Source: Bacteroides congonensis (GTDB lineage Bacteria > Bacteroidota > Bacteroidia > Bacteroidales > Bacteroidaceae). From it: a DNA stretch of 64,000 nt. Position 1 is the first letter of the stretch, and each line of letters opens with the position of its first letter. Positions 17,133 through 24,406 of the stretch are shown here, piece by piece. The notes beneath the pieces were generated by a model. The model had not been told where the DNA came from. It saw only the letters and a list, made by a program, of their open reading frames with translations, and did no database searches. Both the position numbers and the translations under genes were made by a program. The stretch lies in NCBI RefSeq assembly GCF_900130125.1, contig NZ_FQXY01000008.1:760301-824300 (forward strand). The letters are read 5' to 3'.

Positions 17133-17522
17133 ACTAAAGTAACGGCGCAAGGAGTGGAAACTCCTACATGGTCTTCGGATGGAGGTTTCGTTACTATCAC
17201 GTTCAAGCGACCTGATTTCAAATCCAATATCATAGAGAATGATAAAGAGGATAAAAAGATAACAGAGGAGGGCAAATACCCCCTAAGTACCCCCCAAGTA
17301 GAATTGCTCATTCAAAAAATGGAAGATTCTTACATGACAATGAGGAATATGGCGAATGTATGTGATATTAAAGACTTAAAGTATTTTCGTGAGAGGTATA
17401 TTACCCCCGCATTGGAAGAAGGATTGATTGAACGGCTTTATCCGAATCAGCCGAAGCACCCCAAACAACAATACCGACTGACAGAAATGGCTAAGGAATG
17501 GCTAACAAGTAATGCCAAATAG
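17133..17522 (+). pseudogene. C-terminal fragment of an AlbA_2/GHKL-type protein
   Basis: Open frame from after a stop at 17130-17132. The start of the fragment (AQGVETPTWSSDGGFVTITF) matches the last part of the ATPase-like region of COG2865 proteins and continues into a winged-helix tail (MRNMANVCDIKDLKYFRERY). The AlbA_2 and ATPase parts are missing, so this is the tail of a truncated gene, perhaps cut when the defence operon arrived. Translation from the GTG at 17154 cannot be excluded. Confidence 0.65.
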
Positions 17523-17552
17523 AATCATTGTTTATGTGTAATATGTAATACA

Positions 17553-17602
17553 ATACTAGCGAAAGAAAAAACAAGCTCTCTTTTGGTTTCTTTCGCCAGT
17601 AT
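17553..17602. terminator. hairpin between convergent genes
   Basis: ATACTAGCGAAAGAAA pairs with TTTCTTTCGCCAGTAT with one mismatch over 16 positions. It lies between the + strand fragment and the minus-strand DUF6506 gene and could terminate both. Confidence 0.55.
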
Positions 17603-17654
17603 CAATCTTATTATAGTTGAAATACGAACTTAGTTAAATCGCTGAGGATTTTAA

Positions 17655-17957
17655 CTAGAATATGCTATCTCCACTTTGGTGATTAAACGCAGGATGGAGA
17701 TCAAACCTAACAACTCCAACTAAAGCCCTTCCTTCGACTGCTTTGCTAACACGTGCTACGCCATTGAGACCAAAACCGGCACAAAGTTCAATAGCAGTGA
17801 TGCCTTCCTTTACCAACTCTTTAGCTACATATTCAGCTTCTTCGTAGTCTTTTACACCCACTACCGTCAGATTAACGACAGGAGAATCAATAAATGCTTT
17901 GTGCGTTTTGTAATCATTCTCAGGCGCAATGTAAATAAATGCCGCTTTTGTTGTCAT
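17655..17957 (-). CDS. DUF6506-type small protein
   Basis: 100 residues (MTTKAAFIYIAPENDYKTHK). It has two short beta-alpha units (NLTVVGVKDYEEAEYVAKEL, GITAIELCAGFGLNGVARVS) and resembles the DUF6506 family, small cytoplasmic proteins of unknown function. Own promoter element at 18008-18016; upstream is the CatA-like gene on the same strand. Confidence 0.7.
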   Translation of the reverse strand: MTTKAAFIYIAPENDYKTHKAFIDSPVVNLTVVGVKDYEEAEYVAKELVKEGITAIELCAGFGLNGVARVSKAVEGRALVGVVRFDLHPAFNHQSGDSIF

Positions 17958-18007
17958 AATATTTGCTTTAAAAGATATTTATCATCTGAATGTTGTTGTT
18001 ATGGGAT

Positions 18008-18016
18008 GCAAAGATA
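18008..18016 (-). promoter_or_regulatory. Bacteroides -7 element for the DUF6506 gene
   Basis: Minus-strand TATCTTTGC matches TAnnTTTGY, about 50 bases before the start codon. Confidence 0.5.
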
Positions 18017-18031
18017 GCTTTTTCCCTCAAC

Positions 18032-18670
18032 TTATATTCTCAGATTATCAATTTCTTTTTGAATCCCATCCAAAAAGCGGGAAGCGTGCGCCCCGTCCAT
18101 TTGCGTGTGGTGGAACTGAAAAGAAACGGTAAGCGTTGTTTTCAGCAGGTGGTGTTTGTATTTGCCCCAAATAAGGAACGGATTATTAAAGATGCCACTA
18201 TACATACCGACAGCACCGTCTATTTCATATTGTGCCAATGCGGAAGTTCCGATAACCATGCTTTCCGTCAAATCGTGATTGACACAACTTTCAGCCACTT
18301 GTTTGGTAAGTCGCAGATAGTGTTGATTAAACACAGATAAATCATCACAGAAAGGAATATCACACGAATTTACCTCGCCCTCTCTGTTAGCGACAATGGT
18401 GTTTACTGCGATGGTATCGTGCTGCATCAGTTTACCGCCAACGGGCAGCATATAAAATTCTTTCACGCTCCTTGCGGCTTTGCCGATGCACCAGCACATC
18501 AACATATTAAACTTCATGCCCGATTTCCGGCTGATTTTCACAAGGCGTGACACGTTGAGTGTCTTAAAGAACGTCACCATTGGCATGGGTGCGTTCATCC
18601 ACATTTCAAAGGCGTATGCCCGGCTGGTTTCTTGGGGATTTACTTCTTTCATACTTAATGCTATTTTCAT
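18032..18670 (-). CDS. chloramphenicol-acetyltransferase-like protein (CatA family)
   Basis: 212 residues, the CAT size. The catalytic signature is FQFHHTQMDGAHASRFLD near the C-terminus, equivalent to HHxxxDG of acyl-CoA-dependent acetyltransferases. The N-terminus has FEMWMNAPMPMVTFF, like the CAT trimer interface region. It may acetylate chloramphenicol or another small acceptor; the sequence alone does not prove resistance. Own promoter element; next upstream is an AraC regulator on the same strand. Confidence 0.85.
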   Translation of the reverse strand: MKIALSMKEVNPQETSRAYAFEMWMNAPMPMVTFFKTLNVSRLVKISRKSGMKFNMLMCWCIGKAARSVKEFYMLPVGGKLMQHDTIAVNTIVANREGEVNSCDIPFCDDLSVFNQHYLRLTKQVAESCVNHDLTESMVIGTSALAQYEIDGAVGMYSGIFNNPFLIWGKYKHHLLKTTLTVSFQFHHTQMDGAHASRFLDGIQKEIDNLRI

Positions 18671-18685
18671 TCAATGAATCAGGCG

Positions 18686-18694
18686 GCAAAAGTA
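18686..18694 (-). promoter_or_regulatory. Bacteroides -7 element for the CatA-like gene
   Basis: Minus-strand TACTTTTGC matches TAnnTTTGY about 20 bases before the start codon. Confidence 0.5.
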
Positions 18695-18732
18695 GGAGAA
18701 GCGTTTGACCCCGGATAGAACAAACGGGACAT

Positions 18733-19554
18733 TTATACGGGATTGGTGAACAAATCGGAATATGGATTTGATATTTTCAGCAAAGACATGGGCGTATATC
18801 CGCAGAACTTCTTGAACTCCCGGATAAAGTGCGACTGGTCAGCATAACCACTTGTGTATGCTATTTGTGCTTGATTGATTTTTTTACCCGCTTGATGCTG
18901 CATCTGCGCCAAAGCCTTTTGGAAGCAAACGATACGGGTATATTCTTTGGGATTGATACCTACAAATGAATGAAACAACCGCTCAAACTGTTTTTTACTT
19001 AGGCAGGCAATGGAAGATAATTCGTTTACAGAGATTTGCGGAGTGATATATATTCGCTGTATGGCGGCATCTATTCTTTTAATTGGGGATGTGGTATTAA
19101 CTAAATTATCGGCAATTTGTGACACCAGCCATTTTTCTATATAGCTTATGCAAATAGAATTATTCTCACAGTCGAATATTCGTGTAGCCAGTTCATTCAA
19201 ACTTTTGTTTTCAAGGCTGTAACCGGACACTTCTTGATTGTAAAAGAGCGATGTCGGTATGTTCAGAAACATACTCATAGCGTGAGGGTGGAATACAACC
19301 ACTATCATTTCTGTATTGCCGTCAGCATATAGGTGTGACGAGAAATTAACTTGTCCACTGATGGTAAGTTTGTCTTGTGTTGCATTCAATTCGGGAATAT
19401 ACAGTGGTGCTTCCTTATGAAAAATGATTTGAGGACAGCCAATAGGGAAAGTTAGGGTATTCAAAAATTGGTTACTTTTGAATACCCAATAATATCTCAC
19501 GTAAGGTTGCAATAGCTTACATGGTCTGTAAAAATCGAATTCCTCTTGAATCAT
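18733..19554 (-). CDS. AraC-family transcriptional regulator
   Basis: 273 residues. The N-terminal half (YRPCKLLQPYVRYYWVFKSN) is the DUF6597-like sensory domain common in Bacteroidetes AraC proteins. The C-terminal ~100 residues hold two helix-turn-helices (SVNELSSIACLSKKQFERLF, GYADQSHFIREFKKFCGYTP). It may control the CatA-like gene 63 bases downstream on the same strand. The -7 element (19558-19566) lies only a few bases before the ATG, so the mRNA may be leaderless. Confidence 0.9.
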   Translation of the reverse strand: MIQEEFDFYRPCKLLQPYVRYYWVFKSNQFLNTLTFPIGCPQIIFHKEAPLYIPELNATQDKLTISGQVNFSSHLYADGNTEMIVVVFHPHAMSMFLNIPTSLFYNQEVSGYSLENKSLNELATRIFDCENNSICISYIEKWLVSQIADNLVNTTSPIKRIDAAIQRIYITPQISVNELSSIACLSKKQFERLFHSFVGINPKEYTRIVCFQKALAQMQHQAGKKINQAQIAYTSGYADQSHFIREFKKFCGYTPMSLLKISNPYSDLFTNPV

Positions 19555-19557
19555 TTT

Positions 19558-19566
19558 ACAAAAGTA
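19558..19566 (-). promoter_or_regulatory. Bacteroides -7 element abutting the AraC start
   Basis: Minus-strand TACTTTTGT, with the ATG five bases after its final TTTG. Transcription would begin at or next to the start codon. Confidence 0.4.
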
Positions 19567-19608
19567 GCAATTTCGTGTTGATTACTAAGTAAAAAGAGGT
19601 AAATGAAA

Positions 19609-19648
19609 CATAGAAACGACTGCGCATAATGACAAAGTCGTTTCTATG
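19609..19648. repeat. 13-bp perfect inverted repeat
   Basis: CATAGAAACGACT (19609-19621) and AGTCGTTTCTATG (19636-19648) around a 14-base loop, between the AraC gene and the mobilisation remnants. May be a terminator for minus-strand transcripts from mobA. Confidence 0.5.
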
Positions 19649-19663
19649 ATAAGAATTATATTT

Positions 19664-19756
19664 TCAATCCTTTCGGTCGATTTCCATCTTTCGCATATAG
19701 TTCCGGACGTCTGATGATGATATGCCGGCTCCTATGAAATTCTCGGCGTTTCGCAT
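19664..19756 (-). pseudogene. possible short gene remnant after mobA
   Basis: A 30-codon frame, MRNAENFIGAGISSSDVRNY then MRKMEIDRKD and stop. The frame is open further upstream (TVDTQPCEI), which looks protein-like. It may be the tail of a gene whose rest was deleted when the mobilisation region shrank. Not recognised. Confidence 0.3.
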
Positions 19757-19817
19757 TATTTCACAGGGCTGTGTATCTACCGTATTTTTTAGGGTACAAT
19801 GGAATTTATCCTTTCTG

Positions 19818-20228
19818 TTATTCCCACTTGGCATACATCTCCCTTGAAAGCTCCACGATCTCCCGGCTCAGTTTCACAAGGTCGATGGTATACTTCTCCA
19901 GTTTGTAGAGTAATGCCATTGCCTTCTTCTCCGAAAAGTGGCAGCGCAACTCTTTAACGACCTGATTGTAGTTCGTACCGATACCACGGAACTGTGCGTG
20001 GAAGTCCGATAGCTTGGTCGTGTAGTCCAGCATCGTCTTGTCCACTTTCAGCACCTTGAACTTCTGCCTAAAGAAATGCGCCTTGAGAAAGACGGCTTTT
20101 GCGTACACCTGTGATTCCTCGTACATCGTGAGAAACCTGTTCCATTCCTCATCATCGAAACGCACCATCACACAATGCGTCTTCGGGTCCAACTTGGGAT
20201 TTCTCCCGTACTTGCTCTTCTTTTTCAT
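19818..20228 (-). CDS. mobA: MobA-like mobilisation protein
   Basis: 136 residues. Begins KKKSKYGRNPKLDPKTHCVM and VRFDDEEWNRFLTMYEES, a ribbon-helix-helix-like DNA-binding start, followed by FRGIGTNYNQVVKELR, the conserved core of relaxosome accessory proteins (MobC/BfmA-like) in Bacteroides conjugative and mobilisable elements. It would bind oriT and assist a MobB relaxase, but none follows; downstream DNA is a remnant and then the AraC gene. So it is a relic, or works with a relaxase supplied in trans. Confidence 0.8.
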   Translation of the reverse strand: MKKKSKYGRNPKLDPKTHCVMVRFDDEEWNRFLTMYEESQVYAKAVFLKAHFFRQKFKVLKVDKTMLDYTTKLSDFHAQFRGIGTNYNQVVKELRCHFSEKKAMALLYKLEKYTIDLVKLSREIVELSREMYAKWE

Positions 20229-20329
20229 TCTTCTTATTCCTTTAATTTAATGGTTCATTCTTTGTCTAATCCCCGATTAAAGAACCCCGAAATTATCCGA
20301 CTGCGGAGGATTATTCTGTCCACGGCGGT

Positions 20330-20382
20330 GCAAGGATTTTCAGTTACTTAGAATTATTCGGGTAACTGAAAATATATCTTGC
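20330..20382. repeat. inverted repeat upstream of mobA, candidate oriT
   Basis: Perfect 12-bp arms ATTTTCAGTTAC (20336-20347) and GTAACTGAAAAT (20362-20373), extended outside by GCAAG/CTTGC with a small bulge. It sits in the 280-bp gap between mobA and the DUF3408 gene, where Bacteroides mobilisable elements often carry oriT. No nick-site consensus is identified; a terminator for the DUF3408 gene is the alternative. Confidence 0.4.
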
Positions 20383-20508
20383 TGTGTCTTTGAGGACACA
20401 AAAATCCTCTGCCTGTCGGATTGATTTTCGAGTGTAATAACTCACCTTGTGTATCGGTCGAACCGATGGAGTGCATCCAACGGCTCAACCGGTTCCACCG
20501 TAATCCCG

Positions 20509-20964
20509 TCAGAGTTTGCGCCACTGCTCGATGTCATTCCGGTAGGCATCGAGGTGCAGGCGGACAAGGTTCTCGATAAGTCCGGATGCGCTCATGCCCT
20601 TTCCTCCGAGGTAGCGGACAATCCTGTCCAGTTCGTCACGTACCGTCTCACTGACGAACACGGGTTTGCGGTTGATAATCTTGGGGACTTGGAGATAGGT
20701 GGTGCGGTACTCCTCCAACGACAGCCTGCGCTGCTTGCTGCTGATGCGCTTCTGCGGTACTGCCGCTTCTTCTGCCGTTTCATCAGCCATAACCATCTCC
20801 GCTTCTTCCGTGACGGTTTTGCCGGGCTGTTCCAGTTCTTCCGGGTCCAGACCGATACGCCTGTAGAAGTCTTCCTCTGACTTTGGGGTGTCGGATTTCC
20901 TGTACCCCATTTTTTCAACGATTTCACGAGCCTGCTGCTCTGTAATGCTTGGTTCTCTTTTCAT
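20509..20964 (-). CDS. DUF3408-domain conjugal-transfer-associated protein
   Basis: 151 residues from MKREPSITEQQAREIVEKMG; a further upstream start at 21012 adds a poorly conserved-looking stretch. The C-terminal part (YLQVPKIINRKPVFVSETVR, LDRIVRYLGGKGMSASGLIE) matches DUF3408, found in the TraB/MobA neighbourhood of Bacteroides conjugative elements. The acidic, charged middle is typical. Probably DNA- or relaxosome-binding; with mobA it marks this part of the island as transfer-derived. Confidence 0.8.
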   Translation of the reverse strand: MKREPSITEQQAREIVEKMGYRKSDTPKSEEDFYRRIGLDPEELEQPGKTVTEEAEMVMADETAEEAAVPQKRISSKQRRLSLEEYRTTYLQVPKIINRKPVFVSETVRDELDRIVRYLGGKGMSASGLIENLVRLHLDAYRNDIEQWRKL

Positions 20965-21552
20965 TGTAAAAAACAAATTGATTAAGTTATTGAATGTGGT
21001 CTTGGTCAGCACCTCGACCGATTATCGGGAGCAAAGTAAGGTGCTTTAGTGCAGTCATTCAAGCGTTTAGAGTCTCTTAGACAATTTTGTGCGGTTCTGC
21101 AATATGGTGATGGGACCAGCGGTGAGGACTTCTCCGATTTGCCGGATATGAATAGCGGAACGGATAAAGGTGAGATATAGGGTAAGTTTGAATTAAGCCC
21201 TTATTTTCAATCTTGCAGCATTCCTAATTTTCGGAATCAAAGGGATTAGCACCACTTACAACGTGTGCCAACCTCTACCACCCTGTGCCACATGCTACCA
21301 GTAATGGTAATATACATTGTCAGGTATCGGATTCTGTCTTTCTTTGTGGCAAAAGGAATAACAGCAGTCCTAAAAGATGGAGCGGAAATCATGGTACATA
21401 GGCTTGCTAACAGGGAATTTACAGGCGGTAACCCGGACAAACGCTACCGTATCGGCGCAACATGCTGCCACTTACGGAAAAGCTATTGCCGGACAGCGGA
21501 TTCTATATTCCTTTGCAGCAAAAGAAACAATAACAACAAAAAGAAAGACAAT
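20965..21552. other. gene-free region with direct repeats
   Basis: No convincing gene over about 590 bases. It contains two 17-base repeats with a 20-base period (TGTGCCAACCTCTACCA at 21264-21280, TGTGCCACATGCTACCA at 21284-21300). An imperfect ~38-base direct repeat (CGGATTCTGTCTTTCTTTG near 21328 and CGGATTCTATATTCCTTTG near 21497) holds promoter-like TTTG motifs. Probably the control region of the HTH genes to the right and the DUF3408 gene to the left. Confidence 0.45.
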
Positions 21553-21864
21553 ATGGAAATCGTATCAATCGAAAGAAAGACCTTTGAAGCGATGGTCGCC
21601 AAGTTCGACCGCTTCGTCCACCGGATGGATGCCATCTGCCATCGGCACGGGGAAAAGACAATGAGTGAGTGGATGGACAATCAGGACGTGTGCCGGATGC
21701 TCAACATCAGTCCCCGCACGTTGCAGACCTTGCGTGACAACGGCACGTTGGCGTACAGCCAAATCAATCACAAGACCTACTACCGTCCCGAAGATATGAA
21801 GCGTATCGTCTCCATCGTGGAGGACAGGAGAAAAGAAGCAAGATTCAAAGGCGGGACTATATGA
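21553..21864 (+). CDS. excisionase-like helix-turn-helix protein 1
   Basis: 103 residues from MEIVSIERKTFEAMVAKFDR. The MerR-like helix-turn-helix (MDNQDVCRMLNISPRTLQTL, then RDNGTLAYSQINHKTYYRPE) is of the HTH_17 / excisionase type. Pairs of such genes (Xis2c/Xis2d-like) in Bacteroides integrative elements direct excision with the integrase. Starts that extend to 21265 are unlikely because the added sequence overlaps promoter-like repeats. Followed 38 bases later by a second gene of the same type. Confidence 0.82.
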   Translation: MEIVSIERKTFEAMVAKFDRFVHRMDAICHRHGEKTMSEWMDNQDVCRMLNISPRTLQTLRDNGTLAYSQINHKTYYRPEDMKRIVSIVEDRRKEARFKGGTI

Positions 21865-21902
21865 ACTGAATATAATGACAATACCCACTAAATCCGAATA
21901 GT

Positions 21903-22193
21903 ATGAATGAGTTGATTAACAAAGACAGCGAATGGATAATCCACTTCATGGGCAGCCTTGACCGACTGCTTGACAATGTAGAGTATCTGACCGCCAACTA
22001 CCGCCCGACATTGGGCGGTGAGCGGTTCTTCACCGACAAGGAGGTGTCGGCTTGGCTGAAGGTGAGCCGCCGGACACTTCAGGACTACCGCAACGAGGGG
22101 CGTATCGCCTATATCCAGTTGGGTGGCAAAATCCTCTACCGTGAATCCGACATCGAAAGGATGCTGAATGACGGCTATCGCTCCGCCTACTGA
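21903..22193 (+). CDS. excisionase-like helix-turn-helix protein 2
   Basis: 96 residues, related in plan to the gene before it: an N-terminal helix (DSEWIIHFMGSLDRLLDNVE), then ERFFTDKEVSAWLKVSRRTL and QDYRNEGRIAYIQLGGKILY, an HTH_17 DNA-binding domain. Probably co-transcribed with the preceding gene and acting in excision or regulation of the island. Confidence 0.82.
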   Translation: MNELINKDSEWIIHFMGSLDRLLDNVEYLTANYRPTLGGERFFTDKEVSAWLKVSRRTLQDYRNEGRIAYIQLGGKILYRESDIERMLNDGYRSAY

Positions 22194-22270
22194 CAGGCTG
22201 CAATCTGATTTTCTTGAAGGAGCGCAGTTTGCCGTCTGCCCTATGATTGCGGAGCAATGGACTTCCGGCA

Positions 22271-22345
22271 AAAAGAAAAAGGAACGGCTTCGGATGAAGC
22301 ACCAGTATTCCGCTTCGTCTGTAAGCTGTTCCTCTCTTTTTCTTC
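22271..22345 (+). terminator. long hairpin after the excisionase-like genes
   Basis: GGAACGGCTT (22281-22290) pairs with AAGCTGTTCC (22323-22332), continued by GATGAAGC with GCTTCGTC, each with one G-U pair on the + strand. A following TCTCTTTTTCTT makes a plausible intrinsic terminator for the + strand HTH genes. Confidence 0.5.
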
Positions 22346-22349
22346 TAAT

Positions 22350-22547
22350 TTCCCGTCAGTCGCTTGTTTCCGTTGCCGGATGCCTTTCAAGCGTATGGCG
22401 GGCAGTGGCAAGGTTTTCGGGCTGAATACGCTCAAACTTGTTTGAGGAAGATTCTGCCCGAAACGGCATCGCCGCCTGACCTTGCCTCTGCCGTCAAAGC
22501 CATACGCTACCTTTGCATCCGACATCGGTAACGAGTGGCTGGCGGAA
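22350..22547 (+). ncRNA. candidate structured RNA or foldback element
   Basis: A nested fold spans about 200 bases. Stems, outside in: 22355-22366 with 22532-22543 (12 bp, four G-T); CGGATGC 22377-22383 with GCATCCG 22515-22521; GCGTATGGC 22391-22399 with GCCATACGC 22499-22507; 22401-22414 with 22479-22492 (14 positions, one mismatch); TTTCGGGC 22415-22422 with GCCCGAAA 22456-22463; CTCAAAC 22431-22437 with GTTTGAG 22440-22446. Mispairs in the outer stem are all G-U on the + strand (A-C on the minus), which favours a + strand RNA. It lies between convergent excisionase-like and integrase-side genes. No coding potential accepted; a DNA-level function (oriT, attachment, miniature element) is possible. 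Confidence 0.4.
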
Positions 22548-22553
22548 TGTACT

Positions 22554-22928
22554 TCAACTATACCATAGGTTGTTACCTCTGCTATAAGAAATAAACAATG
22601 TTATCGGTGTTACTCTTTTAGTGGCGCAGATTTCAGTTATTGCAAACCGTCTGAACAATGTACTTTCTCTACTGCATATCCTGAATGCAACAGCTATAAT
22701 CATTTCAAGATTGTAAACATCATAACTGATACCATCAGCCTGTCTGACATACTTCTGTGTTTCAACCTCGTCCAGTTCCTTATTCTTGTATATGGAATGA
22801 ATCGCCTTACGTATATCGCACGAGAATATCCCGAACAAGTCGGCAATCTCAAATTGCGTCATCCATACAGATGCAATAGGCATAGTGACTGCACCCGTTT
22901 CACTGATTGAAATTATTCCTCTATCCAT
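22554..22928 (-). CDS. integrase-linked RhuM/KilA-N-like small protein
   Basis: 124 residues beginning MDRGIISISETGAVTMPIAS. The middle (MTQFEIADLFGIFSCDIRKA, YDVYNLEMIIAVAFRICSRE) resembles the N-terminal DNA-binding part of RhuM-type proteins and is a known companion of Bacteroides integrases. The start overlaps the integrase end region with a 2-base gap, so it is co-transcribed with int. The last residues look unlike the family and end next to the foldback element, so the C-terminus may be altered. Confidence 0.7.
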   Translation of the reverse strand: MDRGIISISETGAVTMPIASVWMTQFEIADLFGIFSCDIRKAIHSIYKNKELDEVETQKYVRQADGISYDVYNLEMIIAVAFRICSRESTLFRRFAITEICATKRVTPITLFISYSRGNNLWYS

Positions 22929-22930
22929 AT

Positions 22931-24166
22931 CTATCGCATTACTTTAGACATTACGCTCTTTACATTATTCATATCTCTCAGAATAGAGGAATCAAGTACA
23001 CGTGCATAGTGCTGTGTCATTTTTATATTGGAGTGACCGAGCATTTTTGCCACATTCTCTATGCTCACACCGTTGGCAAGGCAGACTGATGTCGCATACG
23101 AGTGGCGGGCCACGTGTGTGGTCAAAGTCTTGTTTATCAGACATAAGTCTGCGATTTCTTTCAGATAGCTGTTCATTTTCTGATTGCAGGGAACTGGCAG
23201 CAATCTGTTTTTCTTTTGGCAAGCCGGATGTTCCGCATATTTACGGAGAATCTCCAATGGAATATCAAGCAAAGGAATGTTGCACATATTCTTCGTCTTT
23301 TGGCGAGGCTTGCGAATCCATAGGTTGCCGTTGGAGTCTTCTACGATATGTTCCGGTGCCAGTTGTTGCACGTCTATGAAGGCTAGCCCAGTGAAAGCCG
23401 CAAAGGTGAAAACATCACGGACAACTGTGATACGCTCTAACGAAAACTCCTTGTGATAAATGGTGAGCAGTTCGTCCATTGTCAAGAACTCGCGGATAAC
23501 TTCTTTCTCATGAAACTTGATGCCGATGAACGGGTCTTTGGTTATCCATTCGTTAGCAAGCGCAAGGTTGGTTATTTTCTTCAGACACTTCATGTAACGG
23601 ATAACCGTATTCTGTTGGCATTCCTTCTCTGTTTTGAGGTAGAACTCAAAGGCACGTACCAGTTCGCCATTGACTTCCGACAATGGCAAATCCTCCTTAC
23701 CGTATTTCAGTTTGATAAGTTCTGTAAGGTAACGCTTGCAACTCTCATAGCGGCGAACGGTAATCAAGGCATAGTCCTTACCGACAAGTTCACGGCATTG
23801 GTCGTTATGTTCTTGGATGGTCTGGATAAGAGTGCGGACAGCTTTGGGTGCTTGGTCTTGTCCGAAGAACTTTTCCTGCAACAGGCGAGCGGTGATGAAC
23901 TGTCCTTGTTCCTCCAGTTCATTGAAAGTCTGGTGGAGTTTGATTCTTGCATCCTCAATATACGCATTCAAGTCGCAGGATTTGCGGCTTTTCCCTTTGG
24001 CGCACTCCTTCGCCTGATTCCACAAGGCAGGCTCAATGCTCTTGCGGATGTTGTTTTCCACTCGCGCACCGTTCACGGTAATGCGCATACACACGGAGGC
24101 TTCCCCGTTTTTCAGCAGCTTGGCTTTCTTAATGAAGAAAAGCACATTGAATGAGTCTCTTTTCAT
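22931..24166 (-). CDS. int: tyrosine recombinase (island integrase)
   Basis: 411 residues from MKRDSFNVLFFIKKAKLLKN; the in-frame extension to 24226 crosses the promoter at 24188-24196 and is rejected. An N-terminal Arm-DNA-binding and SAM-like core-binding part is followed by the catalytic domain with HVARH (H351, R354), H378 (LGHSN) and the nucleophile Y387 (QHYARVL). The first catalytic arginine position is Ala262 (FTGLAFIDV), as in CTnDOT-type integrases that lack that arginine. It presumably recombines the 21-bp tRNA-Phe core. Confidence 0.95.
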   Translation of the reverse strand: MKRDSFNVLFFIKKAKLLKNGEASVCMRITVNGARVENNIRKSIEPALWNQAKECAKGKSRKSCDLNAYIEDARIKLHQTFNELEEQGQFITARLLQEKFFGQDQAPKAVRTLIQTIQEHNDQCRELVGKDYALITVRRYESCKRYLTELIKLKYGKEDLPLSEVNGELVRAFEFYLKTEKECQQNTVIRYMKCLKKITNLALANEWITKDPFIGIKFHEKEVIREFLTMDELLTIYHKEFSLERITVVRDVFTFAAFTGLAFIDVQQLAPEHIVEDSNGNLWIRKPRQKTKNMCNIPLLDIPLEILRKYAEHPACQKKNRLLPVPCNQKMNSYLKEIADLCLINKTLTTHVARHSYATSVCLANGVSIENVAKMLGHSNIKMTQHYARVLDSSILRDMNNVKSVMSKVMR

Positions 24167-24187
24167 GTTCCTACAGTTTTTCGTTGT

Positions 24188-24196
24188 ACAAAAGTA
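24188..24196 (-). promoter_or_regulatory. Bacteroides -7 element for the integrase
   Basis: Minus-strand TACTTTTGT matches TAnnTTTGY about 22 bases before the chosen integrase start. Confidence 0.55.
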
Positions 24197-24260
24197 GGAA
24201 ACCATGCACGCTTTCTTGATACGCAAAATATTGCAAATCAGAGAGAAGTAAGCTTATTCG

Positions 24261-24295
24261 GTGGAGATATGTACTCCACCTATTTTGCTCCACCT
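24261..24295. repeat. CTCCACC inverted/direct repeats, candidate integrase arm sites
   Basis: GGTGGAG (24261-24267) and CTCCACC (24275-24281) form a perfect 7-bp inverted repeat around ATATGTA, and a further CTCCACC follows at 24289-24295. They lie between the integrase gene and the right att copy, where arm-type binding sites are expected. Confidence 0.45.
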
Positions 24296-24350
24296 TTTGG
24301 AACACCAGCAACTGTAATATTCTGCCGCTTTTTGCGTTCCGCCGGAAAAC

Positions 24351-24385
24351 AAAAAATCCCGATTTCGTTTGGAAATCAGGATTTT
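24351..24385 (-). terminator. terminator of tRNA-Phe
   Basis: AAAATCCCGATTTC pairs with GAAATCAGGATTTT (one mismatch), loop GTTTG; on the minus strand a T run follows. It lies 25 bases after the mature 3' end of tRNA-Phe, on the island side of the att repeat. Confidence 0.65.
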
Positions 24386-24406
24386 ACTGTCTTTTGCTTT
24401 TCTTCA

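Noticed and set aside
21265..21552. N-terminal extension of the first HTH protein
   Set aside because: Overlaps repeats and promoter-like motifs, and the added residues do not look like the family; the ATG at 21553 fits.
22241..22525. Arg-rich minus-strand ORF of 94 codons
   Set aside because: Lies inside the folded non-coding element, has biased low-complexity composition and no recognisable domain.
24167..24226. Integrase start 20 codons upstream
   Set aside because: Crosses the -7 element at 24188-24196, and MKRDSF is the typical start of these integrases.
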